Shown here piece after piece: positions 1 through 8,165 of a DNA stretch of 64,000 bases. How positions within the stretch are numbered: the first letter of the stretch is position 1; each line of letters opens with the position of its first letter. The stretch is from Romboutsia hominis (GTDB taxonomy: Bacteria > Bacillota > Clostridia > Peptostreptococcales > Peptostreptococcaceae), in assembly GCF_900002575.1 (NCBI RefSeq), contig NZ_LN650648.1:1837565-1901564 (forward strand), in the 5' to 3' direction. The notes under the pieces were generated by a model, which saw only the letters and a list, made by a program, of their open reading frames with translations, was not told where the DNA came from and searched no databases. Both the position numbers and the translations under genes were made by a program.

Positions 1-1659
1 TATTTCAAATCTATCAGTTCCTAATATGTCATGTGTACAAGTTATAAATGTTCCAGTAGCTCCGTTTTCGTATTCAACAAAAGCAGTTACATCATCTTCA
101 ACAGCTATATTTCTGTGAGAACCAAATTGTAAGTTAGCTCTTACTTTAGTTGGCATTCCACATATCCATTGCCATAAATCTAATTGGTGAGGCGCTTGGT
201 TAGCTAATACTCCTCCGCCTTCTCCTGACCAAGTTGCTCTCCAGTCACTCATATCATAGTATGCTTGTGGTCTCCACCAAGTAGTTATTATCCAGTTAGT
301 TCTTCTTATTTCCCCTATTTCACCGTTATCTACTATTTCTTTTATTCTTTGATATAATGGGTTTGTTCTTTGATTAAACATCATACCAAATACTAAGTGT
401 GGCTTAGACTCTGCTAATTCATTCATTTCTCTTATTTTCTTAGTATAAACGCCTGCTGGCTTTTCAACTAATGTATGTAAATCTCTGTTTAATGCTTCTA
501 TAGCTATTACTGGATGATCGTAGTGTGGTGTAGCTATTAATACAGCATCTATTTCTTTACTATCTAACATGTCTATGTAGTTATCAAAGAATTTTACATC
601 TTTAGGTAACTTTTCATTAGCCCATTCCTTTTTAGCTGGGTTTATATCACAAACTGCTGTTAACTTAGCTCCTGCTACTTTTCCTTCTGCTAACCAACTA
701 GCATGAGATCCACCCATTTGACCTATTCCAACTATCCCAAATCTTACTTGTTTCATATCGTCCCCTCCAAATTTGTTTAATCTAAACTCAATTTTTCCTA
801 ATATGTTTACTAAAGATTTATATTGAAGTGCATAAGCACTCTTTCCGTCTAGACCTTTGTCTTCTTTTATTATTTCATTAACATCTTCTAATTCTAAATC
901 TTTTAATGAATCAAATATAACTAAGTGTGGCTCCATAGTTACAAAGCCTTTATATCCATTTTTTATAGCATCTGTTAGTATTTCTTCTATCTTACCTTCA
1001 CCAGTTGCGCATACTACATTTTGATTATCACGTTTATTTGCATCTTTTATGTGGTAATATACTATATATTCTTTTAATAGTTCATAGCATTCTTTAGTGT
1101 TTTCCATACACTGAACAAAGTTTGCAAAGTCAAATATAGCTTTAAAGTTATCTGAATTTACACTTTTTAATATATCTAAGCATCTAGAAGATATATCTCC
1201 GTATATGTCTTTTTCATTTTCATGAAGTAGTATTATGTTGTGCTTTTTAGCTATTTCTGTAAATATATTTAATTTTTTTATAACTTCATCTCTATAGTCA
1301 TCAGGATTTTTACCTTTTGGCATATAGAAACTAAACATTCTTATATACTTACACTCTAGTATACTTGCCATTTCACATAATTTTTCTAATAAATCTACTT
1401 GCTTATTAAAACCTTCTTCATCATCTATAAATACTTTACCTATAGGTGATCCTATAGAAGATACTTTTACTTTATATTCTTCTAATTTTGGCTTTATATA
1501 AGTTTTTAGTTCATCTATACTATATTCACTAAAATTTTTTTCATTTACCCCTCTTATTGATATATACTCCATACCAAGTTCTGTTACTGTTTGAAGTTGT
1601 GTATCAAAATCACTGCTTATTTCATCTGAAAATCCCGATATCTTTATATTTTCTAACAT
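1..1659 (-). CDS. Sugar-phosphate epimerase/isomerase fused in frame to Gfo/Idh/MocA oxidoreductase (partial)
   Basis: One open frame runs from an ATG at 1659 off the left edge (553 codons, no stop). Residues 1 to about 295 are a TIM-barrel xylose-isomerase-like domain (motifs LLHENEKDIYGD, AIFDFANFVQ, YYHIKDANKRD, TMEPHL). After a linker of about 10 residues, residues 302 on are an NAD(P)-dependent Gfo/Idh/MocA oxidoreductase (GIVGIGQMGGSHAS Rossmann motif, EKPAG motif, GGGVLANQAPHQLDLWQW). An excellent Shine-Dalgarno (GGAGGGG, 5 nt spacing) precedes an in-frame ATG at 754-756, so the second domain may also be made alone. The order before uxaC suggests sugar or sugar-acid conversion upstream of the uronate pathway; the substrate is unknown. 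The oxidoreductase is cut at about two thirds of its usual length by the window edge. Confidence 0.85.
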   Translation of the reverse strand, partial: MLENIKISGFSDEISSDFDTQLQTVTELGMEYISIRGVNEKNFSEYSIDELKTYIKPKLEEYKVKVSSIGSPIGKVFIDDEEGFNKQVDLLEKLCEMASILECKYIRMFSFYMPKGKNPDDYRDEVIKKLNIFTEIAKKHNIILLHENEKDIYGDISSRCLDILKSVNSDNFKAIFDFANFVQCMENTKECYELLKEYIVYYHIKDANKRDNQNVVCATGEGKIEEILTDAIKNGYKGFVTMEPHLVIFDSLKDLELEDVNEIIKEDKGLDGKSAYALQYKSLVNILGKIEFRLNKFGGDDMKQVRFGIVGIGQMGGSHASWLAEGKVAGAKLTAVCDINPAKKEWANEKLPKDVKFFDNYIDMLDSKEIDAVLIATPHYDHPVIAIEALNRDLHTLVEKPAGVYTKKIREMNELAESKPHLVFGMMFNQRTNPLYQRIKEIVDNGEIGEIRRTNWIITTWWRPQAYYDMSDWRATWSGEGGGVLANQAPHQLDLWQWICGMPTKVRANLQFGSHRNIAVEDDVTAFVEYENGATGTFITCTHDILGTDRFEI

Positions 1660-1681
1660 ACGCGCCCCCATATAAAATGTT

Positions 1682-3082
1682 TTATCCTAAGAAGTATTTG
1701 TTTGAGTTGTTAAAACATATATCTTCAATTATTTGACCTAGTATGTCTAAGTCGTTTGGATATTCTCCATTCTCAACTAAGTTACCTATGTAGTTGCAAA
1801 GTATTCTTCTAAAATATTCATGTCTTGTAAAAGATAAGAAACTTCTAGAGTCTGTAAGCATTCCTACAAATTTACTAACTAATCCAAGTTGTGAAAGTGC
1901 CATTAACTGTCTTTCCATTCCGTCTTTTTGGTCATTAAACCACCATCCAGAACCAAATTGTATTTTCCCAGCTATGCCTCCACCTTGGAAGTTACCTATC
2001 ATAGTACCTAGTACTTCGTTATCCTTTGGATTTAAACAGTATAGTATAGTTTTAGGTAGTTTATCTTCTACATCTAGACTATCTAATATTCTTGATAATG
2101 AATAAGCGATTTCCCCATCATCAATACTATCAAATCCTGCATCTACCCCTACTTTGTTAAACATTCTTGTATTATTATTTCTAAGAGCACCTATATGAAG
2201 TTGCATAACTAGATTTTTCTCGCTATACATCTTTCCTAAACTTATTAATGTAAAAGTTATATACTTATAAGCTTCTTTATCACTTATAGCTTCTCCAGAT
2301 AAAACTTTAACAAAAATTTCTTCAACTTCCTCTATTGTTGAATTTTCAAAATAAACTCTTTCTAAACTATGATCTGTTATATTACATCCATTTTCTACAA
2401 AGAAGTCTAATCTATTTTTAAGTACTTTTAAAAGTTCACTGTATGTTTTTATTTCTACATTTTCTAATTTTCCTAAAGCTTTTATATAATCTATAAAACC
2501 TTCGTTTTTTATCTTAAGTGCTTTATCTGGTCTAAATGTAGGTCTTACTTTACACTCAAAACTTTCATCTTCTCTTATTTTTTTATGATATATTAAATCA
2601 TCAGCTGGATCATCTGTAGTTCCTATGTATACTACATCTGACATTTCTATTAATTTTCTTGCACTTAGGTTATTTTCTTTGATACTAAGATTTGCTTTTT
2701 CCCATATAATCTCGGCTGTTTTTTCACTTAGAGTTTCTTCTATGTTAAAGTATCTTCTAAGCTCTAAATGAGACCAGTGATATATAGGGTTTCCTATTAA
2801 ATAAGGCATCATCTTAGCAAATTCATTAAATTTTTCAAAATCAGTAGCATCTCCTGTGATATACTTTTCATCTATACCAAAGCTTCTCATAGCTCTCCAC
2901 TTATAGTGATCGTGGTATAACCACATTTGAGTTATATTTTCATATGTCTTATCTTCTGCTATTTCTACTGCTGGTAAATGACAGTGATAGTCAAATATAG
3001 GCATTTTTGCTGCGTGGTTATGATATAATGTTTTTGCCGTGTCGCTATTTAATAGGAAGTCTTTATCCATAAACGTTTTCAT
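1682..3082 (-). CDS. uxaC: Glucuronate isomerase (uronate isomerase)
   Basis: Cytoplasmic isomerase that converts D-glucuronate to D-fructuronate and D-galacturonate to D-tagaturonate, the first step of hexuronate breakdown. The protein (466 aa) begins MKTFMDKDFLL, has the metal-binding FDYHCHLPA motif near the N-terminus and LHIGALRNNN plus FQGGGIAGKIQFGSGWWF in the second half, all typical of the amidohydrolase-superfamily UxaC. An ATG lies 21 nt further upstream, but the GGGGG ribosome binding site sits 5 nt before the ATG at 3082, so that start is chosen. It is in line with uxuA, kdgK, kdgA and the SDR uxuB, giving a complete path from uronate to pyruvate and glyceraldehyde-3-phosphate. 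Confidence 0.96.
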   Translation of the reverse strand: MKTFMDKDFLLNSDTAKTLYHNHAAKMPIFDYHCHLPAVEIAEDKTYENITQMWLYHDHYKWRAMRSFGIDEKYITGDATDFEKFNEFAKMMPYLIGNPIYHWSHLELRRYFNIEETLSEKTAEIIWEKANLSIKENNLSARKLIEMSDVVYIGTTDDPADDLIYHKKIREDESFECKVRPTFRPDKALKIKNEGFIDYIKALGKLENVEIKTYSELLKVLKNRLDFFVENGCNITDHSLERVYFENSTIEEVEEIFVKVLSGEAISDKEAYKYITFTLISLGKMYSEKNLVMQLHIGALRNNNTRMFNKVGVDAGFDSIDDGEIAYSLSRILDSLDVEDKLPKTILYCLNPKDNEVLGTMIGNFQGGGIAGKIQFGSGWWFNDQKDGMERQLMALSQLGLVSKFVGMLTDSRSFLSFTRHEYFRRILCNYIGNLVENGEYPNDLDILGQIIEDICFNNSNKYFLG

Positions 3083-3204
3083 ATTTACCCCCATATATTT
3101 CACTTAATTAAATTTTAACTCTACTATAATATTACTCTATATTTTATTATATATTTTTGGATTATTTTTGAATTTATTTTCCTTTTTTAGACTATTTTTT
3201 CAAA

Positions 3205-4251
3205 TTACTTATTCTTATTTATAGCCTCTATTAATCCATTTATATAAACTGCTCCTAAAGCTCTATCATATAGTCCATATCCTGGTCTTCCTGTTTCTCC
3301 CCATATCATTCTACCGTGATCTGGTCTATATGGTCCTTTAAAGTCATAGTCACAGTATGCTTTTACTATTTCATAAAAATCAAGCGATCCACACTCAGAT
3401 AAATGAGCTACTTCATTGAAACTACTTTCTCCTGTTATTAATACGTTTCTTAAGTGTGCAAAGTTTATTCTATTTTTTTCTTTTCCAAAGTATTCAACCA
3501 TTTTTACTACATCATTAGTACTTGTACATCCAAGTGATCCTGTACATAAAGTTATACCATTGTATTCACTATCATAAAGGTTTATAAATCTTTCTAGATT
3601 TTCAAAGTTAGTTATTATTCTTGGAAGTCCAAATATACCCCATGGTGGATCATCTGGATGTATAGCCATTTTTACGTTACTTTCCTCAGCTACAGGTAAT
3701 ATTTCTTTTATAAAGTATTCAAGATTTTCCCATAACTTTTCTTCATCTATATCTTTATATTGATCTAGTAATGCTCCTAGTCCACCTTCTCCATAAGAAG
3801 TGTCCCACCCTGGAAGTTCTAATTCACCTAGTGCTGGATCCATTTTCTTAACTGTTTCTTCATCATATATAAGACAAGTTGATCCATCTTCAAGTTCATA
3901 GTTTAGATCTGAACGAGTCCAGTCAAACACTGGCATAAAGTTGTAACAAACTGTTTCTATTCCTGCTTTACCAAGATTTCTTAATGTTTCTTTGTAGTTT
4001 TCTATATACTTATCTCTAGTAGGAAGTCCTAACTTTATATCTTCATGAACTGGTACACTTTCTATTACTGAAAGTTTTAGTCCATTGTCTTCTACAGTCT
4101 TTTTAAGTTCTAATATTTTGTCAATTGGCCAAGCTTCTCCAACTGGTATATCATATATTGCTGTAACTATTCCTTTCATTCCTGGTATTTGTCTGATGTA
4201 CTCTATTTTTACAGGGTCATCTTGTCCATACCATCTAAACGTCATTTCCAT
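3205..4251 (-). CDS. uxuA: Mannonate dehydratase
   Basis: Dehydrates D-mannonate to 2-keto-3-deoxy-D-gluconate. The 348-aa protein starts [14 protein letters not shown] and carries the UxuA signatures [38 protein letters not shown] and [14 protein letters not shown], and ends with [16 protein letters not shown], all family-typical; length is normal. GGGGG lies 8 nt before the ATG; a second ATG two codons on (4245) is an alternative. It follows kdgK with a short gap, so the pathway genes are probably cotranscribed. Confidence 0.96.
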   Translation of the reverse strand: MEMTFRWYGQDDPVKIEYIRQIPGMKGIVTAIYDIPVGEAWPIDKILELKKTVEDNGLKLSVIESVPVHEDIKLGLPTRDKYIENYKETLRNLGKAGIETVCYNFMPVFDWTRSDLNYELEDGSTCLIYDEETVKKMDPALGELELPGWDTSYGEGGLGALLDQYKDIDEEKLWENLEYFIKEILPVAEESNVKMAIHPDDPPWGIFGLPRIITNFENLERFINLYDSEYNGITLCTGSLGCTSTNDVVKMVEYFGKEKNRINFAHLRNVLITGESSFNEVAHLSECGSLDFYEIVKAYCDYDFKGPYRPDHGRMIWGETGRPGYGLYDRALGAVYINGLIEAINKNK

Positions 4252-4266
4252 TTACTGTTCCCCCAA

Positions 4267-5286
4267 TTATCTTTTTATATTTTGTAGACCTTTATCTATC
4301 AAACTAATAACAGATTCTTCGTCTACTAAATTTATATCTCCTCTTATAGAATGCTTTAGTGCACTTGCACAAACTCCAAATTCAACAGTCTTTTTTGAAT
4401 CCATATTATTTATTACTCCGTGAAGTATTCCTGCTGTAAATGCATCTCCTCCACCAACTCTATCTAATATATCAAATGTATATTCACTTGATATTTGCAT
4501 GTCATTTCCATCAAATATATAACCTTTTAATGAGTTATTATTTATTGAATGAACACTTCTTTTAGTGCATGCTGCATATTTTATATTTGGATAATTCTTA
4601 AATAACTCTTTGTACAACTCTTTAAGAGAATCTTCAAAGTCTAAGTCATTATCCTCATATTTTAATATGTTTGTCATATCTAACTTTCCTAAAAATGCTA
4701 TATCTACATAAGGAAGTACTTTTTCTAAAAATCCTTTAGCTTCTTCTAAGCTCCAAAGCTTAGCTCTATAATTAGAATCCAAGGACACTAGTATACTATT
4801 TTCTTTACAGTATTTTGCAATATCTATAACTAAGTTATATAACTCTTTGCTAAGTGCTGGAGTTATACCAGACATATGAACTAAACTTACATCTTTTAGC
4901 ATACATTTGATATCAAATTCTTCTTTATTTGCCATAGATATAGCTGAGTATTTTCTATCATATATAACTTCTGTACTTCTATATCCATGACCTATTTCAG
5001 AAAAATATATTCCTAGTCTTCCTTCTCCTCTAACGACTGAACTAGTATCTATATCAAATCCTTTTAAATCTCTTATTACTTTATCACCTAGTGAGTTGTC
5101 TGGTAATTTAGTTGCAAACTTCGTCTTATGACCAAAACAAGATAAACTTGCTATAACGTTTGCTTCTCCACCACCATAAATTGCTTCAAAAGAGTTTGAC
5201 TGTATAATTTTTTTATTGTTGGGAGGTATTAGCCTTAACATTACCTCCCCAAAACCTAAAACCTTTTTATTATTTGCTTCTGACAT
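4267..5286 (-). CDS. kdgK: 2-Keto-3-deoxygluconate kinase
   Basis: PfkB-family sugar kinase that phosphorylates KDG to KDPG. N-terminal GFGEVMLRLIPP, the sugar-binding GGGEANVIASLSCFG and the C-terminal PfkB signature DRVGGGDAFTAGI with its catalytic Asp are visible. An upstream TTG would add six residues, but the ATG at 5286 has a GGAG site 10 nt upstream and gives the usual MSEANNKKVLGFGE start (339 aa). It overlaps the end of kdgA by 17 nt, which points to translational coupling of kinase and aldolase. Confidence 0.93.
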   Translation of the reverse strand: MSEANNKKVLGFGEVMLRLIPPNNKKIIQSNSFEAIYGGGEANVIASLSCFGHKTKFATKLPDNSLGDKVIRDLKGFDIDTSSVVRGEGRLGIYFSEIGHGYRSTEVIYDRKYSAISMANKEEFDIKCMLKDVSLVHMSGITPALSKELYNLVIDIAKYCKENSILVSLDSNYRAKLWSLEEAKGFLEKVLPYVDIAFLGKLDMTNILKYEDNDLDFEDSLKELYKELFKNYPNIKYAACTKRSVHSINNNSLKGYIFDGNDMQISSEYTFDILDRVGGGDAFTAGILHGVINNMDSKKTVEFGVCASALKHSIRGDINLVDEESVISLIDKGLQNIKR

Positions 5287-5881
5287 TTTGTATTTTCTCC
5301 ACAAATTCCTTAGCTAAGTTTTCTATATCTTCTAAGCTTCCTGCATTAAATAGTGAACTTCCTACTCCTACACAAGAAACTCCCATTTCAAACCACTTAT
5401 CTACATTATCTATACTAACTCCACCAGTTGGCATTATTTCAACATTTGGTATTGGAGCTTTTATAGCTTTTACATACTTTGGTCCAAATACATCACCTGG
5501 GAATAACTTAACCATTTTATTTCCTTTATCTTGTGCATTCATTATTTCACTTACCGTCATACATCCTGGTAAATAAAGTGTATTTAATTCTTTACATACA
5601 TCGTTTACCTCTTCACTATACCCCGGGCTTACAACATATTTTGCTCCCGCTAATATTGCATCTTTAGCCATTTTAGCATTTAGTACACTTCCAACACCTA
5701 ATATAAGATTTTTGTCATCTCTTAGTTCATTTATAAGTTCTACAACCTTAGGTATTGAGTATGTTAATTCTACAGCTCTTATTCCACCATTTGCACAAGC
5801 ATTTATATATCCTTTAGCTTCCTTATGGTCTTTTGCTCTAATTACTGCTACTATTCCTTCTTTTTTTATACTTTCTAGCAT
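5270..5881 (-). CDS. kdgA: 2-Dehydro-3-deoxyphosphogluconate (KDPG) aldolase
   Basis: Class I aldolase cleaving KDPG to pyruvate and glyceraldehyde-3-phosphate, the last step of uronate breakdown. The 203-aa sequence has the family marks GIVAVIRA, AVELTYSIP with the catalytic Glu, the Schiff-base lysine in MVKLFPGDVFGPKY, and the phosphate-binding PTGGVSIDN and GVGSSLF. It sits 9 nt after uxuB and overlaps kdgK. Confidence 0.95.
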   Translation of the reverse strand: MLESIKKEGIVAVIRAKDHKEAKGYINACANGGIRAVELTYSIPKVVELINELRDDKNLILGVGSVLNAKMAKDAILAGAKYVVSPGYSEEVNDVCKELNTLYLPGCMTVSEIMNAQDKGNKMVKLFPGDVFGPKYVKAIKAPIPNVEIMPTGGVSIDNVDKWFEMGVSCVGVGSSLFNAGSLEDIENLAKEFVEKIQNVRSK

Positions 5882-5890
5882 AATATCCCC

Positions 5891-6742
5891 CTATACTCCT
5901 GAGTATGCTGAAAATGCTCCATCTACTGGTATAACAACACCATTTACAAATCCTGATGCATCTTCACTTACTAGATATAATAATGTACCTATTAATTCTT
6001 GGGCTTCTCCAAATCTTCCCATTGGTGTGCTATTTAATATCTTGTTGCTTCTTTCTGTTGGTGTTCCATCTTCATTGAATAATAACTTTTCATTTTGTGC
6101 TGTTACAAAGAAACCTGGTGCTATAGCATTTACTCTTACTCCTACTTTAGACATGTGTACAGCTAACCATTGAGTAAAGTTACTTACTGCAGCCTTTGCC
6201 CCTGAGTATGCTGGTATTTTTGTAAGCGGTGTATATGCATTCATTGAAGATATGTTTATTATTGTACACCCTTTTCTATTTATCATGTCTTTACTAAACT
6301 CTTGAGATGGAAGTAATGTTCCTAAGAAGTTTAAGTTAAATACAAATTCTACTCCTTTTGGATCTAAGTCAAAGAATGTTGTTAATTCTTCATTATTTAA
6401 ATCTTCTTCAAATAAGTATTCTTTAGTTGTTGTTCCCTTTGGATGATTTCCTCCAGCTCCATTTATTAATATATCGCATGGTCCTAATTTTTCTAAAATT
6501 ATATCATGAGCTCTTTTTAAACTCTCTTTATCTAATACGTTAGCTTCTATTCCTATGGCACATCCACCATTATCTATTATTTCCTTAGCTTTAGCTTCAC
6601 AAGCTTCTTTTCCAAGTGCAAGTATAGCTACTTTAGCTCCACATTTAGCTAAAGCTTCAACCATAGCTCCGCAAAGTACTCCTGTTCCACCTGTTACTAC
6701 AACTACTTTATCTTTTAGATCAACATTAAATGGTAATTTCAT
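5891..6742 (-). CDS. uxuB: D-mannonate oxidoreductase, SDR type (fructuronate reductase)
   Basis: Short-chain dehydrogenase of 283 aa with VTGGTGVLCGAMVEAL as nucleotide-binding site, NGAGGNHP, and the catalytic YSGAKAA (YxxxK) near residue 180. The only step otherwise missing from this operon is fructuronate to mannonate, and in Bacillus this reaction is done by an SDR protein of this size, not by the long-chain UxuB of E. coli. The assignment therefore rests on family plus context. First gene of the kdgA-kdgK-uxuA-uxaC group; GGGGAGG ribosome binding site just before the ATG. Confidence 0.85.
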   Translation of the reverse strand: MKLPFNVDLKDKVVVVTGGTGVLCGAMVEALAKCGAKVAILALGKEACEAKAKEIIDNGGCAIGIEANVLDKESLKRAHDIILEKLGPCDILINGAGGNHPKGTTTKEYLFEEDLNNEELTTFFDLDPKGVEFVFNLNFLGTLLPSQEFSKDMINRKGCTIINISSMNAYTPLTKIPAYSGAKAAVSNFTQWLAVHMSKVGVRVNAIAPGFFVTAQNEKLLFNEDGTPTERSNKILNSTPMGRFGEAQELIGTLLYLVSEDASGFVNGVVIPVDGAFSAYSGV

Positions 6743-6771
6743 GTTATTGCCTCCCCTTTAGTCTTCTATAC

Positions 6772-6787
6772 TTGTATACTAGCATAT
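6772..6787. promoter_or_regulatory. Candidate GntR operator before uxuB
   Basis: TTGTATACTAGCATAT, a near-palindrome around CTAG, lies about 30 nt before the uxuB start. The same 16-bp pattern (TTGTATAYTAGYATAT) recurs at 7880-7895 before the GntR gene and was not noticed elsewhere by eye. Position and symmetry suit an operator for the adjacent GntR regulator; binding is inferred. Confidence 0.5.
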
Positions 6788-6927
6788 CCTCCCCAGGAAA
6801 ACAATATCTTTTTCATTTTTTTATAAAATATTTTATATTCCGTTTATTTTCTACATAAAATAATTATTTTTTACTAAATTTATTTAGTTTACATTACAAT
6901 TAATATAATTTAACATTTACTTAGTAG

Positions 6928-7105
6928 GTTTTAGTTCATAAAAAAATTCTCTTCACGTAAGCGACGTGTCGGCGAAATGCTTCATGTCCCCAACGACTTC
7001 GTCCGTTGCTCAAAATGTCATTTTTTAAGCCACTGTGTGGGCGAATCCATTTACATTTTCAAGCCTATTGAAATATCTTATTTTTATAAGTTATGAACAG
7101 TTTTA
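6928..7105. repeat. MITE-like GC-richer element in the uxuB-gntR gap
   Basis: The 6743-7160 gap has no gene. Inside it, 6950-7065 is far richer in G+C than anything nearby and contains several small inverted repeats (CACGT/ACGTG at 6955-6969; CAACG/CGTTG near 6991-7008). The island is bounded by the 8-bp inverted repeat GTTCATAA (6934-6941) and TTATGAAC (7091-7098), and these are flanked by the direct repeat GTTTTA (6928-6933 and 7100-7105). This is the layout of a miniature inverted-repeat element with target-site duplication. No coding frame is seen. Confidence 0.5.
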
Positions 7106-7134
7106 TACTTGATATAATTTCCTTATATGTAAAA

Positions 7135-7166
7135 AAATAAGCATCTGTAATTACAGATACTTATTT
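7135..7166 (-). terminator. Terminator of the gntR gene
   Basis: AAATAAGCATCTGTAA pairs with TTACAGATACTTATTT (one mismatch) and overlaps the stop codon of the GntR gene; a T-rich stretch follows on the minus strand. Confidence 0.7.
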
Positions 7167-7847
7167 AAAATAAATACTTACATCATCATTGTCTTTTATC
7201 AATGTTCTCCATTCTTTAGCTGGTAATACTATATGTTTTTGTATATAATCATCTATCTTATCTACTTCTTTGTTTTTTATTATGTTTAGCATTTCTTCAT
7301 GTTGACTTATTATTTTATTTCTATTAGTTTTCATTTCAGATAATAATCTCATTCTATTATAATGAGTACTTATATTCATTATACTATCCCATATGTTTAT
7401 TTTATTACATCCTAAAAATATTAACCTATGAAATTTTTTATCTAAATTATGAAACTCTATTTCTTTTCCTTCTATATCACATAATAACTTTTGTGCAAAT
7501 AGATTTTTTTCTAATTCTATAAATAAATCCTCTGGAAAATATTCGCAAGCTTCTTTTAAAACTTCTTTTTCTATAGTAGATCTCATAAATATAGCTTCGT
7601 CTATTATTTTACTATCCATTAAAGAAACATAAGTACCTGATTGCGGCTTAACCTCTATCAAGTGCTCATTTTTTAATTTCATTAAAACTTCTCTAATAGG
7701 TGTTCTTGATATATTTAGTTTTTCTGATAAGTCAGACTCGCTAAGTAGTTCTCCTGGCTTTAGTTCTAAAGACATTATATTGTCTTTTAAAATTCTATAT
7801 GCATATTCTTTACCTGTTTCTTTGTATTTCTTTTCGTAAAGTATCAT
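7161..7847 (-). CDS. GntR/FadR-family transcriptional regulator
   Basis: 228-aa regulator with an N-terminal winged helix (LSEKLNISRTPIREVLMKLKNEHLIEVKPQSGTYV split over about residues 40-75) and a C-terminal all-helical FCD ligand domain with metal-type residues (FHNLDKKFHRLIF, SQHEEML, QKHI). This is the FadR/UxuR subfamily, whose members respond to uronates or other organic acids. The ATG at 7847 follows GGAGGAAATA; a TTG four codons upstream lies inside that binding site and is rejected. It is transcribed toward the uronate genes, and a shared palindrome lies before it and before uxuB, which suggests it controls both. Confidence 0.88.
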   Translation of the reverse strand: MILYEKKYKETGKEYAYRILKDNIMSLELKPGELLSESDLSEKLNISRTPIREVLMKLKNEHLIEVKPQSGTYVSLMDSKIIDEAIFMRSTIEKEVLKEACEYFPEDLFIELEKNLFAQKLLCDIEGKEIEFHNLDKKFHRLIFLGCNKINIWDSIMNISTHYNRMRLLSEMKTNRNKIISQHEEMLNIIKNKEVDKIDDYIQKHIVLPAKEWRTLIKDNDDVSIYFK

Positions 7848-7879
7848 TATTTCCTCCAATTGGTTACTTTTTATTAGTG

Positions 7880-7895
7880 TTGTATATTAGTATAT
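7880..7895. promoter_or_regulatory. Candidate GntR operator before the gntR gene
   Basis: TTGTATATTAGTATAT, 33 nt before the gntR start, matches the 6772-6787 site at 14 of 16 positions. It suggests autoregulation. The rest of the 7848-8165 gap is AT-rich and holds no gene. Confidence 0.5.
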
Positions 7896-8057
7896 TAGTA
7901 AATTCACAATATAAATCAAAAAACTCTAAGATTATAAAATAAAATTTTACCATAATTATTGATTATTGACAAAAATAAAATAATTCCTCACTTTTATTGT
8001 AACAACTATGTGGTGATAATACTATATAATTCTTTATAAATTATAAATAAATTTTAC

Positions 8058-8090
8058 TTTCGTAGAATTTTAGCTAAAAATTCTACGAAA
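8058..8090 (-). terminator. Perfect 14-bp hairpin after the histidine kinase gene
   Basis: TTTCGTAGAATTTT pairs perfectly with AAAATTCTACGAAA around a 5-nt loop. It lies about 75 nt beyond the kinase stop in the direction of transcription; the T-run is weak, so it may act as a terminator or as an mRNA 3' stabiliser. Confidence 0.55.
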
Positions 8091-8165
8091 ATAAAATTAA
8101 TATATTATATATAATTAATACTTAGTTAATTTTTTAATTATATATAATAAAATTTTAATATATGT

